This document shows positions 1-8,260 of a stretch of 11,904 bases of DNA, one piece after another. The notes beneath the pieces were generated by a model. It was not told the DNA's origin. It made no database searches and saw only the letters and a list, made by a program, of their open reading frames with translations. Source of the stretch: Dunaliella salina (Eukaryota > Chlorophyta > Chlorophyceae > Chlamydomonadales > Dunaliellaceae); NCBI GenBank assembly GCA_002284615.2, contig MU070312.1:69618-81521 (forward strand), given 5' to 3'. Position 1 is the first letter of the stretch. Every line of letters starts with the position of its first letter. A program made the position numbers and the translations under genes.

Positions 1-330
1 AAAGACACCTCTTCAGGGGGAGCCGAGGGAAGGGAAGTTAAAGACCTGGCTGCAATGGCATGAGTCTCCTAGGACAGGCTAGCCTGTCACGCTCATCAGC
101 ACCCGCTGTGCAACCCCAGGGCGGGTGCGGAGCTCCCCTAGCCGGCGATCAACCTCCACGCTCATTCGCTCGGGGCATCCCATGTTGATTACGTCCCTCT
201 GCCCCGTTGCTCAGCCTGGGGTCCCATTCTGAGGCCCTATGGAGGGCGTTCTGAAACGTGTTTACTTCGCGAGCCTCTCCAAAAAGTAATTTACAATCGG
301 ACTGATTATTGCGTAAGGTGGAAATAATTA
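1..330. other. Compositionally distinct GC/CpG-rich block, possible repeat or mobile-element end
   Basis: This block has many CpG steps (GCCGGCGATC, CATTCGCTCGG, TTCGCGAG), unlike the introns to its right. On the minus strand a short open stretch of about 40 codons precedes a stop near 88 and includes MSVEVDRRLGEL. I do not recognise it. It could be the end of a mobile element inserted in the intron, a transcribed repeat, or ordinary sequence. No terminal repeat or target duplication can be defined because the left side is cut off. Confidence 0.3.
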
Positions 331-748
331 ATTAATTGATTCGCAATACTCTCAGTACTGGCACGGTATTGTCAAAATTTCAATTTGTTTGGTGAAAGTC
401 ACCTCGGGGCGTGAACACCCCTACCCTGGTTCAATGATATTTACCTGTTTCAAGAACTCCAAAACACTTAAAATGATTAAATTTGGTGCAGTAGGTGGTC
501 CGGAATGGAGGTTGGGTGGTCAAAAAGTAGGTTTTACACGGCGGCTGATTAAGCAAGTGCTGAGTTCTGAAACCCTAATGATGCAAAGCCGGAAGCCAAA
601 CTTGGAAACTGCCCGTTATGAGGCACCTATGCAGGGAGCGTGCAAAAAAATACCTGATTCGGGCCTCAGCCGACCCCCTCCGAAAAATTGGTTGACTGTT
701 GATTGGTTGATAGCTGAACGCTCTGTTCTGCAAACCTCCTATACTCAC
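1..748 (-). other. Incomplete intron downstream of exon 12
   Basis: This is non-coding by my reading. It starts at the GTGAGT donor of exon 12 and runs off the left edge. No acidic-rich exon is visible on the minus strand. The stretch 1-330 differs in character, being rich in GC and CpG, and is listed separately. The remainder (about 330-748) is AT-richer, has a short TTAATTAATTAATTGATT run near 330-347, and shows nothing I can name. A 127-codon open frame on the plus strand (389-772) runs antisense into exon 12 and has no recognisable content. Confidence 0.6.
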
Positions 749-877
749 CTCCTGCTCCTTCAGGCCCACTAGCAATTTGGCCACACCAGCCATGATCAAG
801 GCTTCGCTGCTGACCACCTCAGCTGGCAGTGACTCAGCAGGGCAGTTCATCATGGACAGCAGACCTAGAACGCACAC
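749..877 (-). CDS. Importin-7/8-like, exon 12 (43 codons, last visible)
   Basis: The exon begins VCVLGLLSMMNCPAESLPAEV and ends AKLLVGLKEQE. Plant SAD2 has VC(I)LGL.(S)LL.(L)PA..LP.EV at this point, and a helix ending LL...K(D)QL. The acceptor is CTACAG|GTG and the donor is GAG|GTGAGT, a perfect GTGAGT; the length is 129 bases, phase 0. In the family the next segment is a long acidic stretch, then a conserved C-terminal domain. Nothing of that kind was found in 1-748, so the gene should continue beyond the left edge unless it is broken there. Confidence 0.91.
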
Positions 878-1304
878 CTGTAGCAGAGCATCGTGTAAGC
901 CACAAGGAACCAAAACACGTGAGATAAGAGGGCCTCACAGGCACATGCCAAGATGGGTGGGAGCTTGCAGGCATAGGTTGGCCTGTTTCGCTTTTCCCCA
1001 CGGCCGTGCGTCAAATTGCAGCAAGGAAGGACAGTTCTTGCAACCACAGGGGTCAAGAGGTGCACCCTACACTTTGCAGCAAGGAGTTGCATCTAATTGT
1101 GCCTGTCAGACGGTACTGGGTAGACAGCCTCTGCCAAAACTCATACCCCAAAAGTGCGTCCCGTGTACCGCAGGTGCTGCATCCAGCCATTTAACAGAAG
1201 TGCTTACTGCCAGTCAGCCCAGGCATGCTATGCCAAAAAGTGTGGAGTTCTTGCCCCACAAGATTTCAAGCAAACTGAGTGTGCAGAGTACTTGTTGATC
1301 AGTT

Positions 1305-1703
1305 AAACACTTCTGCATCAAAAAAAGTGAGGACGAGGTGTTGCTGGGCATTTTTTGAGTCAATTTAGGCCAAAATCGACCAATCCATGTGAAATGGGTG
1401 GCACAATACATGTTTTGACCCGAATTAGCCCCATTTTTTGGCTCCCAGGTAGTTTTTGTGTCAAACCTGACCCATTGGAGAGAGAGAACGGGGGTGTGAA
1501 AATCGGCCCCAAAGCACTTTGCTCATGAGCGCGTCTGCCAGGCAAAAGTAGTGCAAAACTGGAAATCAGGCGTGCGCAGCATTTGGCCACAATCTGAATA
1601 TGAGGTCTTGTAGAGCATATTCATCAAGTATGCCCTGACGAGTTTGGGGGCCCAGGTGCGGGTGTGCGCGTTCCTGGGGCTCGGTCAAGGCTGGGAGATG
1701 TCT
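1305..1703 (+). repeat. Dispersed repeat family 1, copy A
   Basis: This segment is clearly similar to the reverse complement of 7439-7825. Shared blocks run from AAACACTTCTGCATCA, through GGCTCCCAG.TAGTTTT and GTCAAACCTGACCCAT, GCCAGGCAAAAGT.GTGCAAA and GGCCACAATCTGA.TATG, to TTTGGGGGCCCA and GGCTGGGAG. The length is about 399 bases against 387 in copy B, with small insertions or deletions and scattered substitutions. No protein is encoded. It could be a MITE, a SINE or a decayed element; flanking target duplications were not evident. Confidence 0.85.
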
Positions 1704-1825
1704 CGACAAAGGGCCTTGGCACAGTGCTCCACTCAGCACCCTGACAGAATGAGCTTGCTTTTCTCCTCCAAAACTCAAATCCTGCTCCATTGGACCTCAC
1801 ATGGTGCCCCGAGTGGCCTGGTCAG

Positions 1826-2243
1826 CGCGTTCGAGAACGTCACATTGATGGGCATTTCAACAAAATAATTCATTCAAATGGTCGCACTAGTCGGCTCTCC
1901 AATTCATTCACGAATTGCAAAGCCTTGGTTTCTCGTCATTTCCCTGCCAAAATTGGGCGATTGGCTGGACCACAACCCCAGCCCCCCGGACCCCCCAGGA
2001 TATGCTCCTGATGAAATCCTGAACCATCGCTGTGGGTCAAGTAAGCCGATGGAGTGGTTCCTGAGGACCGTACTCTGGCAGGGATTCGCTTGATTTCTGG
2101 TCCCCCACCCTTGGCCCCCCCACGGCACAAACTGAGTATGCAGAGTTGCTCAGAAAGGTCAAGCTAAAGGTCCTGCGTACTCAGATTTGGCAAGTTCCAC
2201 TGGGACAAGAACTCAACCTAGATGCCTGACCTGACTGCCAGTG
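1826..2243 (+). repeat. Dispersed repeat family 2, copy C
   Basis: This segment matches the reverse complement of 6070-6460. The best blocks are CTGATGAAATCCTGAACC, GTGGTTCCTGAGGACC, TCTGGCAGGGATT, GAACTGAGTATGCAGAG-like sequence, ACTCAGATTTGGC and CCTAGATGCCTGACC. An internal inverted pair, CTGAGTATGCAG and CTGCGTACTCAG (about 2130-2185), could form a hairpin. The copy ends roughly 30 bases before the exon 11 donor. The A and C copies lie about 120 bases apart. Confidence 0.85.
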
Positions 2244-2273
2244 TGTTAGCTGGTGTGCTCCTGTGTCCCCCAC

Positions 2274-2537
2274 CTTTTTGTCCTGCATGCGCTTGAAGTG
2301 CTTGGCCTTGCCGCTGGGTCTGCTGGCCATGATCATGCTGAACCAGCCCCCCAGGAACTGGCCCACCGCTCCTTGCGCTTGCAGCACCTGCAGCGTCAGC
2401 ACTGGGTTGTAGTACAGCGCATTGGCCACCACCAGCACCAGGTTGTCCTTGAGGGTGCGGCTCTGGCAAGTGGCCAGCTTCTGCAGGGCCAAGCCGACGT
2501 AAGGGCCCACCCAAGCGTCGACCATGCCTCGGCACGC
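2274..2537 (-). CDS. Importin-7/8-like, exon 11 (88 codons, longest)
   Basis: The exon begins ACRGMVDAWVGPYVGLAL, contains NLVLVVANALYYNPVLTL and ends FKRMQDKK. The family has C(K)G.(V)D.W(V)EPYL and, further on, the ...VANA.YYN motif, then F(K)R..D(K)K just before the VC(I)LGL helix. All are present and in order. The acceptor is TTCGCAG|GCG and the donor is AAG|GTGGGG; the length is 264 bases, phase 0. Repeat C in the next intron ends only about 30 bases past this donor. Confidence 0.94.
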
Positions 2538-3116
2538 CTGCGAAGCAATGATGTGGTGGTCAACTACATGGCTGCTAGGACTCGTTTAGGTTTATAAGAC
2601 GCAGAGGACGCAGAGGCAGCGCGCATGTTACACTGGCCAAACCTGACATCACACACAGCTCAAGCTGAAAGCTGATGCAAGGGAAGACAGCCGCCGCTGA
2701 TACACATGATTGCTGCATGTTGCTGCAAGTTCATCTCTTGTCCAAAACATGATCATGATCCCGCATGCTCCTTTGCGTAAAAATCTAACAGATTCAGGTT
2801 TTCCGCACATCTGTGCCAATAAGTCGGCAAAAAGGGCTGAATTTTCTTGAAATACATAGGCCTCCACCTTCTGTGAGGAGAAAAGGAGGAAAATCACCAA
2901 GCAAGCCTGGGTGCATTACTTTGAGCTGTATGCTGTTCAAGGCCAAAGGTGTGCATGAAAGACAGGTTCAGTGATTTGTACTTTCATTCCCAGCATTCAA
3001 GCCAAGAGGCTTAATCCTTTGATATTCTACACTTTGCTGGGCGAGCAGAAATGAGAAATCAATTTTCATCTGATGCCTGCATTCCCTGTGGGCTGGGAGA
3101 ACAAAAGTACTCCCAC
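2538..3116 (-). other. Intron between exons 11 and 10 (579 bases)
   Basis: GT-AG intron, phase 0. Apart from a very short direct repeat (GACGCAGAG at about 2598 and 2608) I see nothing distinct in it. The open frames crossing it have no recognisable content. Confidence 0.8.
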
Positions 3117-3197
3117 CTGCAATACAACCTGCAGCAGCTTGGCTGCAGGTGCCACCTCTGCTTCCTCATAGTCGCCTTGCAGGGAATATTGGACCAT
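3117..3197 (-). CDS. Importin-7/8-like, exon 10 (27 codons, short)
   Basis: This 81-base exon encodes MVQYSLQGDYEEAEV followed by APAAKLLQVVLQ. Plant SAD2 has a matching stretch ending (D)(L)EPAPKLLGIVLQ, directly before TCKG, and exon 11 starts ACRG, so both joins fit. The acceptor is TCGCAG|ATG and the donor is CAG|GTGGGA, phase 0 at both ends. It was found only because the homology was incomplete without it. The internal ATG at its start is not a start codon. Confidence 0.88.
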
Positions 3198-3720
3198 CTG
3201 CGACCAAGGAGGAAGCACACAAGATGGGGAGGAGCAGGGCACAAGCCCTTCTGTTTTTGAGCGGCCTTGCCTTCATGGCATGACACATCATGTGCAAAAA
3301 CAGGGACATCTCTGAAGCTTCAACAGTACAAGATGCCAGGTACCAATGGGACACCACAGCGACGATGAAGGCACCAGAAGACGACCGTCTCTGGAGGCAG
3401 CAGCAGCAGCAGCCCTTCAAGCCAATAAGCTACCTGCTCACCCCAACGAGTTGCACAATCACTGGCATTTAAACCAGATGGTGTTCCGCCTCCTTGTCTG
3501 TTTCACCCCATATGAATGCACGACCACTGGCATACAAGGCAGCCAGTGTGTTCCACCTCATATTTTGTCTCGTCACAACAATTCCTGAACTTTGCAACCA
3601 TCCATTTTCACAATCAATCAAACACTGAGGGTCCAGCGTTTGAAAACACAAAAAGTGTGACATCAAGCACAATTAGAAAAATTCATTTGATCTCCTCCAT
3701 CACTTTCGTCATTCCTCTAC
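3198..3720 (-). other. Intron between exons 10 and 9 (523 bases)
   Basis: GT-AG intron, phase 0. It holds a short CAG trinucleotide run (five units, about 3398-3412), which lies in the intron and not in coding sequence. Nothing else stands out. Confidence 0.8.
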
Positions 3721-3822
3721 CTGGAACACGGAGGTCAGGTAGTCTGGGTCCTTGCTGCTCACAAATCGGGCAGTGTCCCGCGTGATCATGTTGTCCAAGG
3801 GCACCAGCAGGTTTTCCCAGTA
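3721..3822 (-). CDS. Importin-7/8-like, exon 9 (34 codons)
   Basis: The exon reads YWENLLVPLDNMITRDTAR, then FVSSKDPDYLTSVFQ. It corresponds to the plant segment (N)ILVPL(H)NYI(S)R.(T)..(Y)(L)..(K)(E)PDYQ..(L)(W), with VPL, R.TA and (D/E)PDY conserved. The acceptor is CCTGCAG|TAC and the donor is CAG|GTAGAG; the length is 102 bases, phase 0. The first half of this exon, together with its acceptor, is copied into a tandem repeat that fills the adjacent intron up to 4087. Confidence 0.91.
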
Positions 3823-4087
3823 CTGCAGGAGGAGCCGTGTATGTTGTCCAAGGGCACCAGTTAGTTTTTCAGTGCATTCGTGCAGGCACCAGTAAGTTTA
3901 TCTGTGAATGTTGTACAGCCGTGTTTGTTAAAATGGGCACCATTCTGTTTTTCAGTGCATGCTGTGCAGGCACCGGTAAGTTTTCCTGTGAACGTTAAGC
4001 AGCCGTGTATGTTGTCCAATGTCAGCAGTTGGTTTTTCATTGCATGTAGGCACCAGTGAGTTTCCCCAGTACTGCAAGAGGAGCCAT
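3788..4087. repeat. 84-bp tandem array seeded from the 5' end of exon 9
   Basis: On the plus strand the marker GCCGTGT(A/T)TGTT recurs at 3834, 3918 and 4002, an exact 84-base period. GCAGGCACC(A/G)GT(A)AGTTT recurs at 3882 and 3966, with a related GTAGGCACC at 4046. The array is bordered on both sides by the exon 9 acceptor region: GCACCAGCAGGTTTTCCCAG plus TACTGCAGGAGGAGCC (3801-3836) at the exon, and a near copy at 4050-4085. The internal units are degenerate and also show half-unit similarity (GGCACCAG twice per unit). Confidence 0.85.
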
Positions 4088-4754
4088 GAGCCATGCAAGT
4101 GCACAGTGAGTGCACTGAACACTGGCTGCAGCTGTGGAGCAAGCCAGCGCTTGGGTCTAGGACGCACAGGCTTGGGCCCCATCTGTACTGACACTGCTGT
4201 GAAACTTGAGTGGCCCTTTGCTTTCCTTCATGAGGGCCTCATGTAGAACTGGTGTGCTGCTGGCAGCCTTAGCAACCTTAAGTCCACATGCACTTAGCAT
4301 TGAGAGTTGCATACATTGAAATCATGCCATGCGTGGAACGTTAGGCTGTGTGCACACCGTGATGTGTCACATGGTAGGCAAACGCGGAGGCCCCTTTTTT
4401 CATTTGGTTGGGGATGAGCAGCTGTATTTTGAGTGGCTTTCAAACAAACATTGGTGGTGAAACGACCATTGGAAACAGATGAATAGAGATAGCGTGGAGG
4501 AGCATGTGCACCATGGGACTAAGTGCAACATGTGACCAAGTGCTTGCTTGTACCTGCAGCAGCTACCACCTCGCTCCTTGCTTCCCTGCCAGTGAGCAGA
4601 ATAGAACCATGGTTCATGATGGTTCACTAACCACACTTTTTAATGTTGCCGTGTGTCTCATGCCTTTCGGAGAGCATTTGGGAAGAATTCTTGAGGACCA
4701 GAAGCGGGATTGTCGCTGCTCCCTGATCTCCCATGCACCTCTCCACCCACCCAC
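3823..4754 (-). other. Intron between exons 9 and 8 (932 bases)
   Basis: GT-AG intron, phase 0. Its exon-9-proximal third (to about 4087) is the exon-derived 84-bp tandem array described separately. The part from 4088 to 4754 shows nothing I can identify. Confidence 0.82.
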
Positions 4755-4901
4755 CTGGATGCCCCATTCTACCAGCATGGTGTGCAGGCGTGGCCACAGC
4801 GACCACAGTGCATCACTGATGCCCGGGCCGTAGTATGTGAGGTAAGCCAGCATCTCCAGCACCTCTTCCGCGGTGTCGATTTCCATGCCCTGGGGTGTCA
4901 C
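4755..4901 (-). CDS. Importin-7/8-like, exon 8 (49 codons)
   Basis: The exon starts VTPQGMEIDTAEEVLEML, continues AYLTYYGPGISDALWSLWP and ends MLVEWGIQ. It matches plant (F)EEVLE(I)(A).Y(M)T(F)(F).P.IS..(M)WSLWP, with the tryptophans and the WSLWP motif intact. The acceptor is GTGCTGCAG|GTG and the donor is CAG|GTGGGT; the length is 147 bases, phase 0. An upstream GATGCAG could act as an earlier acceptor but would add residues with no counterpart in the family. Only 190 bases separate it from exon 7, the shortest intron here. Confidence 0.93.
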
Positions 4902-5091
4902 CTGCAGCACACCATACCCAGGCACCACAGCCACCTTGGAATTGCCTGCATCAAGGCAGAGGCTGGCAATCACAACCACAGCTGAAGAAGCTCTGATGAG
5001 CTCCTAAAACAGGGAAGACACAGAATCACATTACCACCCTGCCTGACAGCCACCTCAAATCGAGCAGACCTTGTCCAGCATCTCCACGCAC

Positions 5092-5213
5092 CAGGCTGCA
5101 GATGAGAGGGAACAGCGAGGCCTCCAGCTCAGGGAACAGCGAGGGCCCCAGCGCAGCCACGCTTTCGAGCAGCGTGTTGATGGCTCGCAGGCAGCCATAC
5201 GCTGCCATGCCAG
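5092..5213 (-). CDS. Importin-7/8-like, exon 7
   Basis: After completing the split codon (G plus CT gives Ala) the exon reads GMAAYGCLRAINTLLESVAAL and ends FPLICSL. The plant counterpart is ALAAVGCLRAI(S)T(I)LESV, so identity and frame are clear. The acceptor is GCGCAG|CTG. Two donors were possible: CTG|GTGCGT (edge 5092) and AAG|GTCTGC further on. I chose the first because it restores phase 0 and makes the join to exon 8 equal in length to the plant protein. The serine-leucine-phenylalanine-proline motif occurs twice (SLFPE and SLFPL), from a 24-base similarity inside the exon. Confidence 0.9.
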
Positions 5214-5783
5214 CTGCGCGCGCACCATGTGAGGAAGAAACCAGGGATGGGTTATTCATGATTGGGCTATTTATATCTATGGTGAAACTTGTTATTTGAG
5301 TTTGGCATGCCACAGAATGAAATTTTTGCAGCAATAAGTACACACAGAATTATTGATAACCAAGCACAAATACATATGTGAACCTACAGCAACACTCAAA
5401 GCCAATTATGACCCATCCCCGGCAAAAAGAAGTGCATTTTGTTAACAAGGAGCCTGCGCGCAGGCATGGACTTCATCTGGGGTCCTCCTGGGGGAGGCAG
5501 TGCATTCCCTGCAGCATGTGCTATATTTGGCATTTGCATGGCATCAGAAAAACGCTGTCAACCTCCTTCGACAAAAGAGCAAAAGGGTAGGGCAGCGAGC
5601 TAGCACAGGGGACAGCAGGACAGGTGGACCTGAGGATGGAGCAGTGGGCACGCACGGACACAAGGGGGGCAGCGTGCACAAGCAGGAGAGGCGCACTGGC
5701 AGCCTGCAGGAGAGACACAATGGCAAGGAGGTACCACTCCATTGCCTCCTGAGTCACCCCTCAACTCACGCAGTCCCTCTCAC
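5214..5783 (-). other. Intron between exons 7 and 6 (570 bases, phase 1)
   Basis: This GT-AG intron is the only one in the window that splits a codon. It follows the acidic loop codons of exon 6. No repeat or second gene was recognised in it. Confidence 0.83.
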
Positions 5784-5943
5784 CTTGGTCATCCTCATCC
5801 TCCTCGTTATTGTCGGATGCAGTGCTGTACTTGGCGAAGGCAGCCGCCAGCTGCTTCACCATTTCACCCGCGTACGGGCTGATCTCTGGCCCAAACTTGT
5901 CGACCAATGCCTCCAGGCTGAACACAAGGTCTTCAGCATCGAG
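5784..5943 (-). CDS. Importin-7/8-like, exon 6 with acidic loop
   Basis: The exon starts LDAEDLVFSLEALVDKFG, matching plant (E)NEDLVF(T)LE(T)(I)VDKFG almost residue for residue. It continues through EISPYAGEMVKQLAAAF and ends in the acidic run DNNEEDEDDQ. Importin-7/8 proteins carry a short acidic loop at this point in the solenoid, before the helix holding (A)GCLRAI.T. The acceptor is TGTACAG|CTC. The donor is CAAG|GTGAGA. The length is 160 bases, so one base of the next codon stays in this exon. This makes the following intron the only phase 1 intron among the eleven complete ones. Confidence 0.93.
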
Positions 5944-6069
5944 CTGTACACAGAACATTGTAAAAGCACACAAGGGAAAGTGAGCTGTAATGGAGGAATA
6001 GAAGAGAGCTGCTGTGTTGCTTTGAGCCAGGTGCGATGTGCAGAGGCAACTGATTGTTACAACATACTA

Positions 6070-6460
6070 TAGCACTTGTAGTCGGGTCAGGCATCTAGGT
6101 TTGAGTCCTCGCCCCAATGGGGCCAGCCAAATCTGAGTATGCAGGGCCTCAAAGTTGGACCTTTGTGAGCAGCTCTGCATACTCAGTTCGTGCTGTAAGG
6201 GGGCCCAGGGTGGGGGGCCAGAAATCAGGCAAATCCCTGCCAGAATGGGGTCCTCAGGAACCACTTCTCGGCTTACCTGACCCATGGCAATGGTTCAGGA
6301 TTTCATCAGGGGCTGGGGCGGGGGTCGAGGAAATCACCGGATTTTGCCAGGGAGAAGCTGAATTCCATGCGATTGGCACAGGGTGCACCGTTCGGGGCGC
6401 TGATTAGAGCGACCAATTAAATGATTTGTATTCTCCAAACTAATCAAGTTTTTCGACGCG
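6070..6460 (-). repeat. Dispersed repeat family 2, copy D (inverted relative to C)
   Basis: The reverse complement of this segment aligns with 1826-2243 over its whole length. At its low-coordinate end, on the plus strand, is GGTTTGAGTCC (6098-6108). This differs by one base from the RNA polymerase III B-box consensus GGTTCGANTCC and sits in a T-arm-like context. No well-spaced A box was found, and copy C has a damaged version. A tRNA-derived SINE is therefore possible but unproven. Confidence 0.83.
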
Positions 6461-7438
6461 AAGTGCAGCAGGTTCCAGCAGGTTCTCCCCGCGGCTGCCT
6501 TCCTCCCCACCCCCCCTGCCAAGGCAAATTAGTATCAACTTTGCAACGGCATATCTCGGCCATTCCTACACCGTTCCAGGACCTGAAAAGTGCATTGGAT
6601 AGCTGATCATAAGCTCTACAAGCAAGTGTTGAGAGGGTAATGTGAGGTGCAGTGTGTGACCAGTGCCAGATTTGGGTTGGTTGGTTTTTTCCATTGGCAC
6701 CACAATTCAGATGCAAAGCAGGCTGAATTTCTGCCAAGGAATGGAGGGGAAGAAGGAAAAATGATGAAAAATGAGGTATGGAACCCTACAAATCATCTTG
6801 CCAATTTCCAGCCAGACTACCGATAGACCTCATTCCTTTTCTCCTTGAAGCATCATTCAGCACTGCAGGTCTGTTCCGAATTCAGGATGGCAACTTGCAG
6901 CATAGGCAAGCTGGCAGAGGTCCCTCCTTCCGCGCCCACACCGCCGTCCCTAGAGGTGCCCCCTGCCAGCACGCTCCCCCAGTGCCCCCCCACAAAATCT
7001 GACATTGCAGCATTGTCAGATGAGCAACGACTGTCCAGGAGTGCTGGTCGTTTGGTGCAAATTCGAAAATCCACTTCCTTCCAGCCAAAACAGCCTCAGA
7101 GCAACACAGGGCACCTCTGCGTGTTAGAGTTTCTGCATTGCTCAATGCTGGGGACATGACAACATGTTTGGTCATGTTTGGTATACTTAAGGCCCACAGA
7201 CTCGCATGCAAAAAGTACACATGCCACAATGACACTGCAAGGGGTGGTCCGGCCGTGGGGAGAACCAGCAGAAATGCAGAAAAGTTCAAAAATGAAGCAA
7301 CAGCTGGGCCTGTCCTGCAAGCCTGGGCTTTCCCTGTGCCAGCAACTTGACAGCAAATGAAGTTTGTGTTACACTTTCAACATTGCTGGGGTCATATGGA
7401 GGAGGCATGCAGGGACGCTTGATTCCATACATAGCCTT

Positions 7439-7825
7439 GACAGCTCCCAGCCGTGACCAAGCCCCAGGAATGCTCCTGCACATGGGCCCCCAAACTTGTC
7501 ATACGTGATGAATGTGCTCAACAAGACCCCATACTCAGATTGTGGCCAGATGCCGTGCATGCCTGAATTCCAGCTTTGCACCACTTTTGCCTGGCAAACA
7601 CGCTCATGCTTAGGGGCCATTTTTCACCACCCGTTATTTCACCCCGATGGGTCAGGTTTGACACCAAAACTATCTGGGAGCCAAGAAATGGGGCAAATTC
7701 GGGTTGGAACCTGCATTATGGCACCCATGACATGGGAATCGCCAATTTTGCCTCAAGTGCCTCAAAAAATGCCCCTAACTCACCTACAACACCTCAACCT
7801 CACTTCTTCTGATGCAGAAGTGTTT
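7439..7825 (-). repeat. Dispersed repeat family 1, copy B (inverted relative to A)
   Basis: The reverse complement aligns with 1305-1703. Relative to A it carries an extra stretch of about eleven bases near 7780-7800 and lacks a few bases elsewhere. Its high-coordinate end can fold on itself (CACTTC...GAAGTG around 7801-7822). It has no coding content. Confidence 0.85.
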
Positions 7826-7986
7826 TATGTATCAATAGAAACTCTGCAACTTAGTTCCCTTGAAATCTTGCGGAGCAAGAAACCCTCATGGCATGCCTAG
7901 GCTGACTGGTAGTACCACAAGTTTCCTGCCAGAGACACAGCCTCCCCTTCATTACATCACCATCAACAATGTAATGGTCGAAGAAT

Positions 7987-8028
7987 GATGACTGTTCATC
8001 AAACAAACGATGACGACTGTTCATCAAA
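7987..8028. repeat. Two-copy 25-base direct repeat
   Basis: GATGACTGTTCATCAAA (7987-8003) is followed by GACGACTGTTCATCAAA (8012-8028), 25 bases apart with one mismatch. It lies in the largest intron and has no evident function. Confidence 0.75.
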
Positions 8029-8260
8029 AGCAGCTCCACTCAAGATGGGACCCACAGGACAAGCCCACACAGCATTGTCTGCAATGCATCACCCGTGGAC
8101 ACAGCATACAACAAAGCAATTGCATGCACCTGCGGTGGCTCCTGAAAGAACTCTTCCAATGCCCCACCTGCCCCCCTTAGCATGACAGGGCTGACTGGCA
8201 AAGTTTGCATGATGCATGCTCAGTTTCAGGGCCAAGAAGGGGAAACATAATGTGACGCAC

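Larger units (their letters stand above)
878..2273 (-). other. Intron between exons 12 and 11 (1,396 bases)
   Basis: GT-AG intron, phase 0. It contains repeats A (1305-1703) and C (1826-2243), which together fill more than half of it. The segment 878-1304 holds plus-strand open frames without recognisable content. It is the second longest intron of the window, and its excess length is largely due to the two repeats. Confidence 0.85.
5944..8260 (-). other. Largest intron, between exons 6 and 5 (2,317 bases)
   Basis: GT-AG intron, phase 0, containing repeats D (6070-6460) and B (7439-7825). Between them, 6461-7438 has no counterpart between copies A and C, so it may be a later insertion or may have been lost from the other pair. 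It includes a C-rich stretch near 6910-6995 and a plus-strand open frame (6845-7159) with a proline-rich start; neither was identified. A two-copy 25-base direct repeat (GA(T/C)GACTGTTCATCAAA) lies at 7987-8028. Confidence 0.83.

Noticed and set aside
181..211. A 15-base identity (GTTGATTACGTCCCT) to the conserved 3' part of 18S rRNA.
   Set aside because: The sequence on both sides does not continue as 18S, and a match of this length in a 12-kb window is not improbable by chance. There is no rRNA gene here.
777..1298. A 173-codon plus-strand open frame.
   Set aside because: It is antisense to exon 12 and continues into intron. The minus-strand frame has clear homology and splice sites; this one has neither.
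2253..2597. A 114-codon plus-strand open frame.
   Set aside because: It is a shadow of exon 11, whose minus-strand translation carries the conserved VANALYYN motif.
3398..3412. CAG trinucleotide run as a possible polyglutamine-coding repeat.
   Set aside because: It lies in the intron between exons 10 and 9 and is only five units long.
5041..5091. Extending exon 7 to a later donor (AAG|GTCTGC near 5071).
   Set aside because: It would insert RGDAGQ-type residues with no counterpart in the family, would rely on a weak donor, and would disturb the join to exon 8.
5107..5144. A 24-base direct repeat inside exon 7 (AGGGAACAGCGAGG twice), seen as a possible recent coding duplication.
   Set aside because: The exon is the same length as the matching segment of plant homologues as I remember them, so nothing appears to have been inserted. 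Chance similarity of two Ser-Leu-Phe-Pro codon runs is sufficient.
5500..6072. A 190-codon plus-strand open frame.
   Set aside because: It is antisense to exon 6, whose minus-strand peptide matches importin-7/8. The remaining part is intron with no recognisable content.
6845..7159. Plus-strand open frame with a proline-rich start and then SDIAALSDEQRLSRSAGRL, considered as a gene fragment.
   Set aside because: I could not link it to any family. It lies in the unmatched segment between repeats D and B and may be chance or element debris, so it is mentioned only within the intron.
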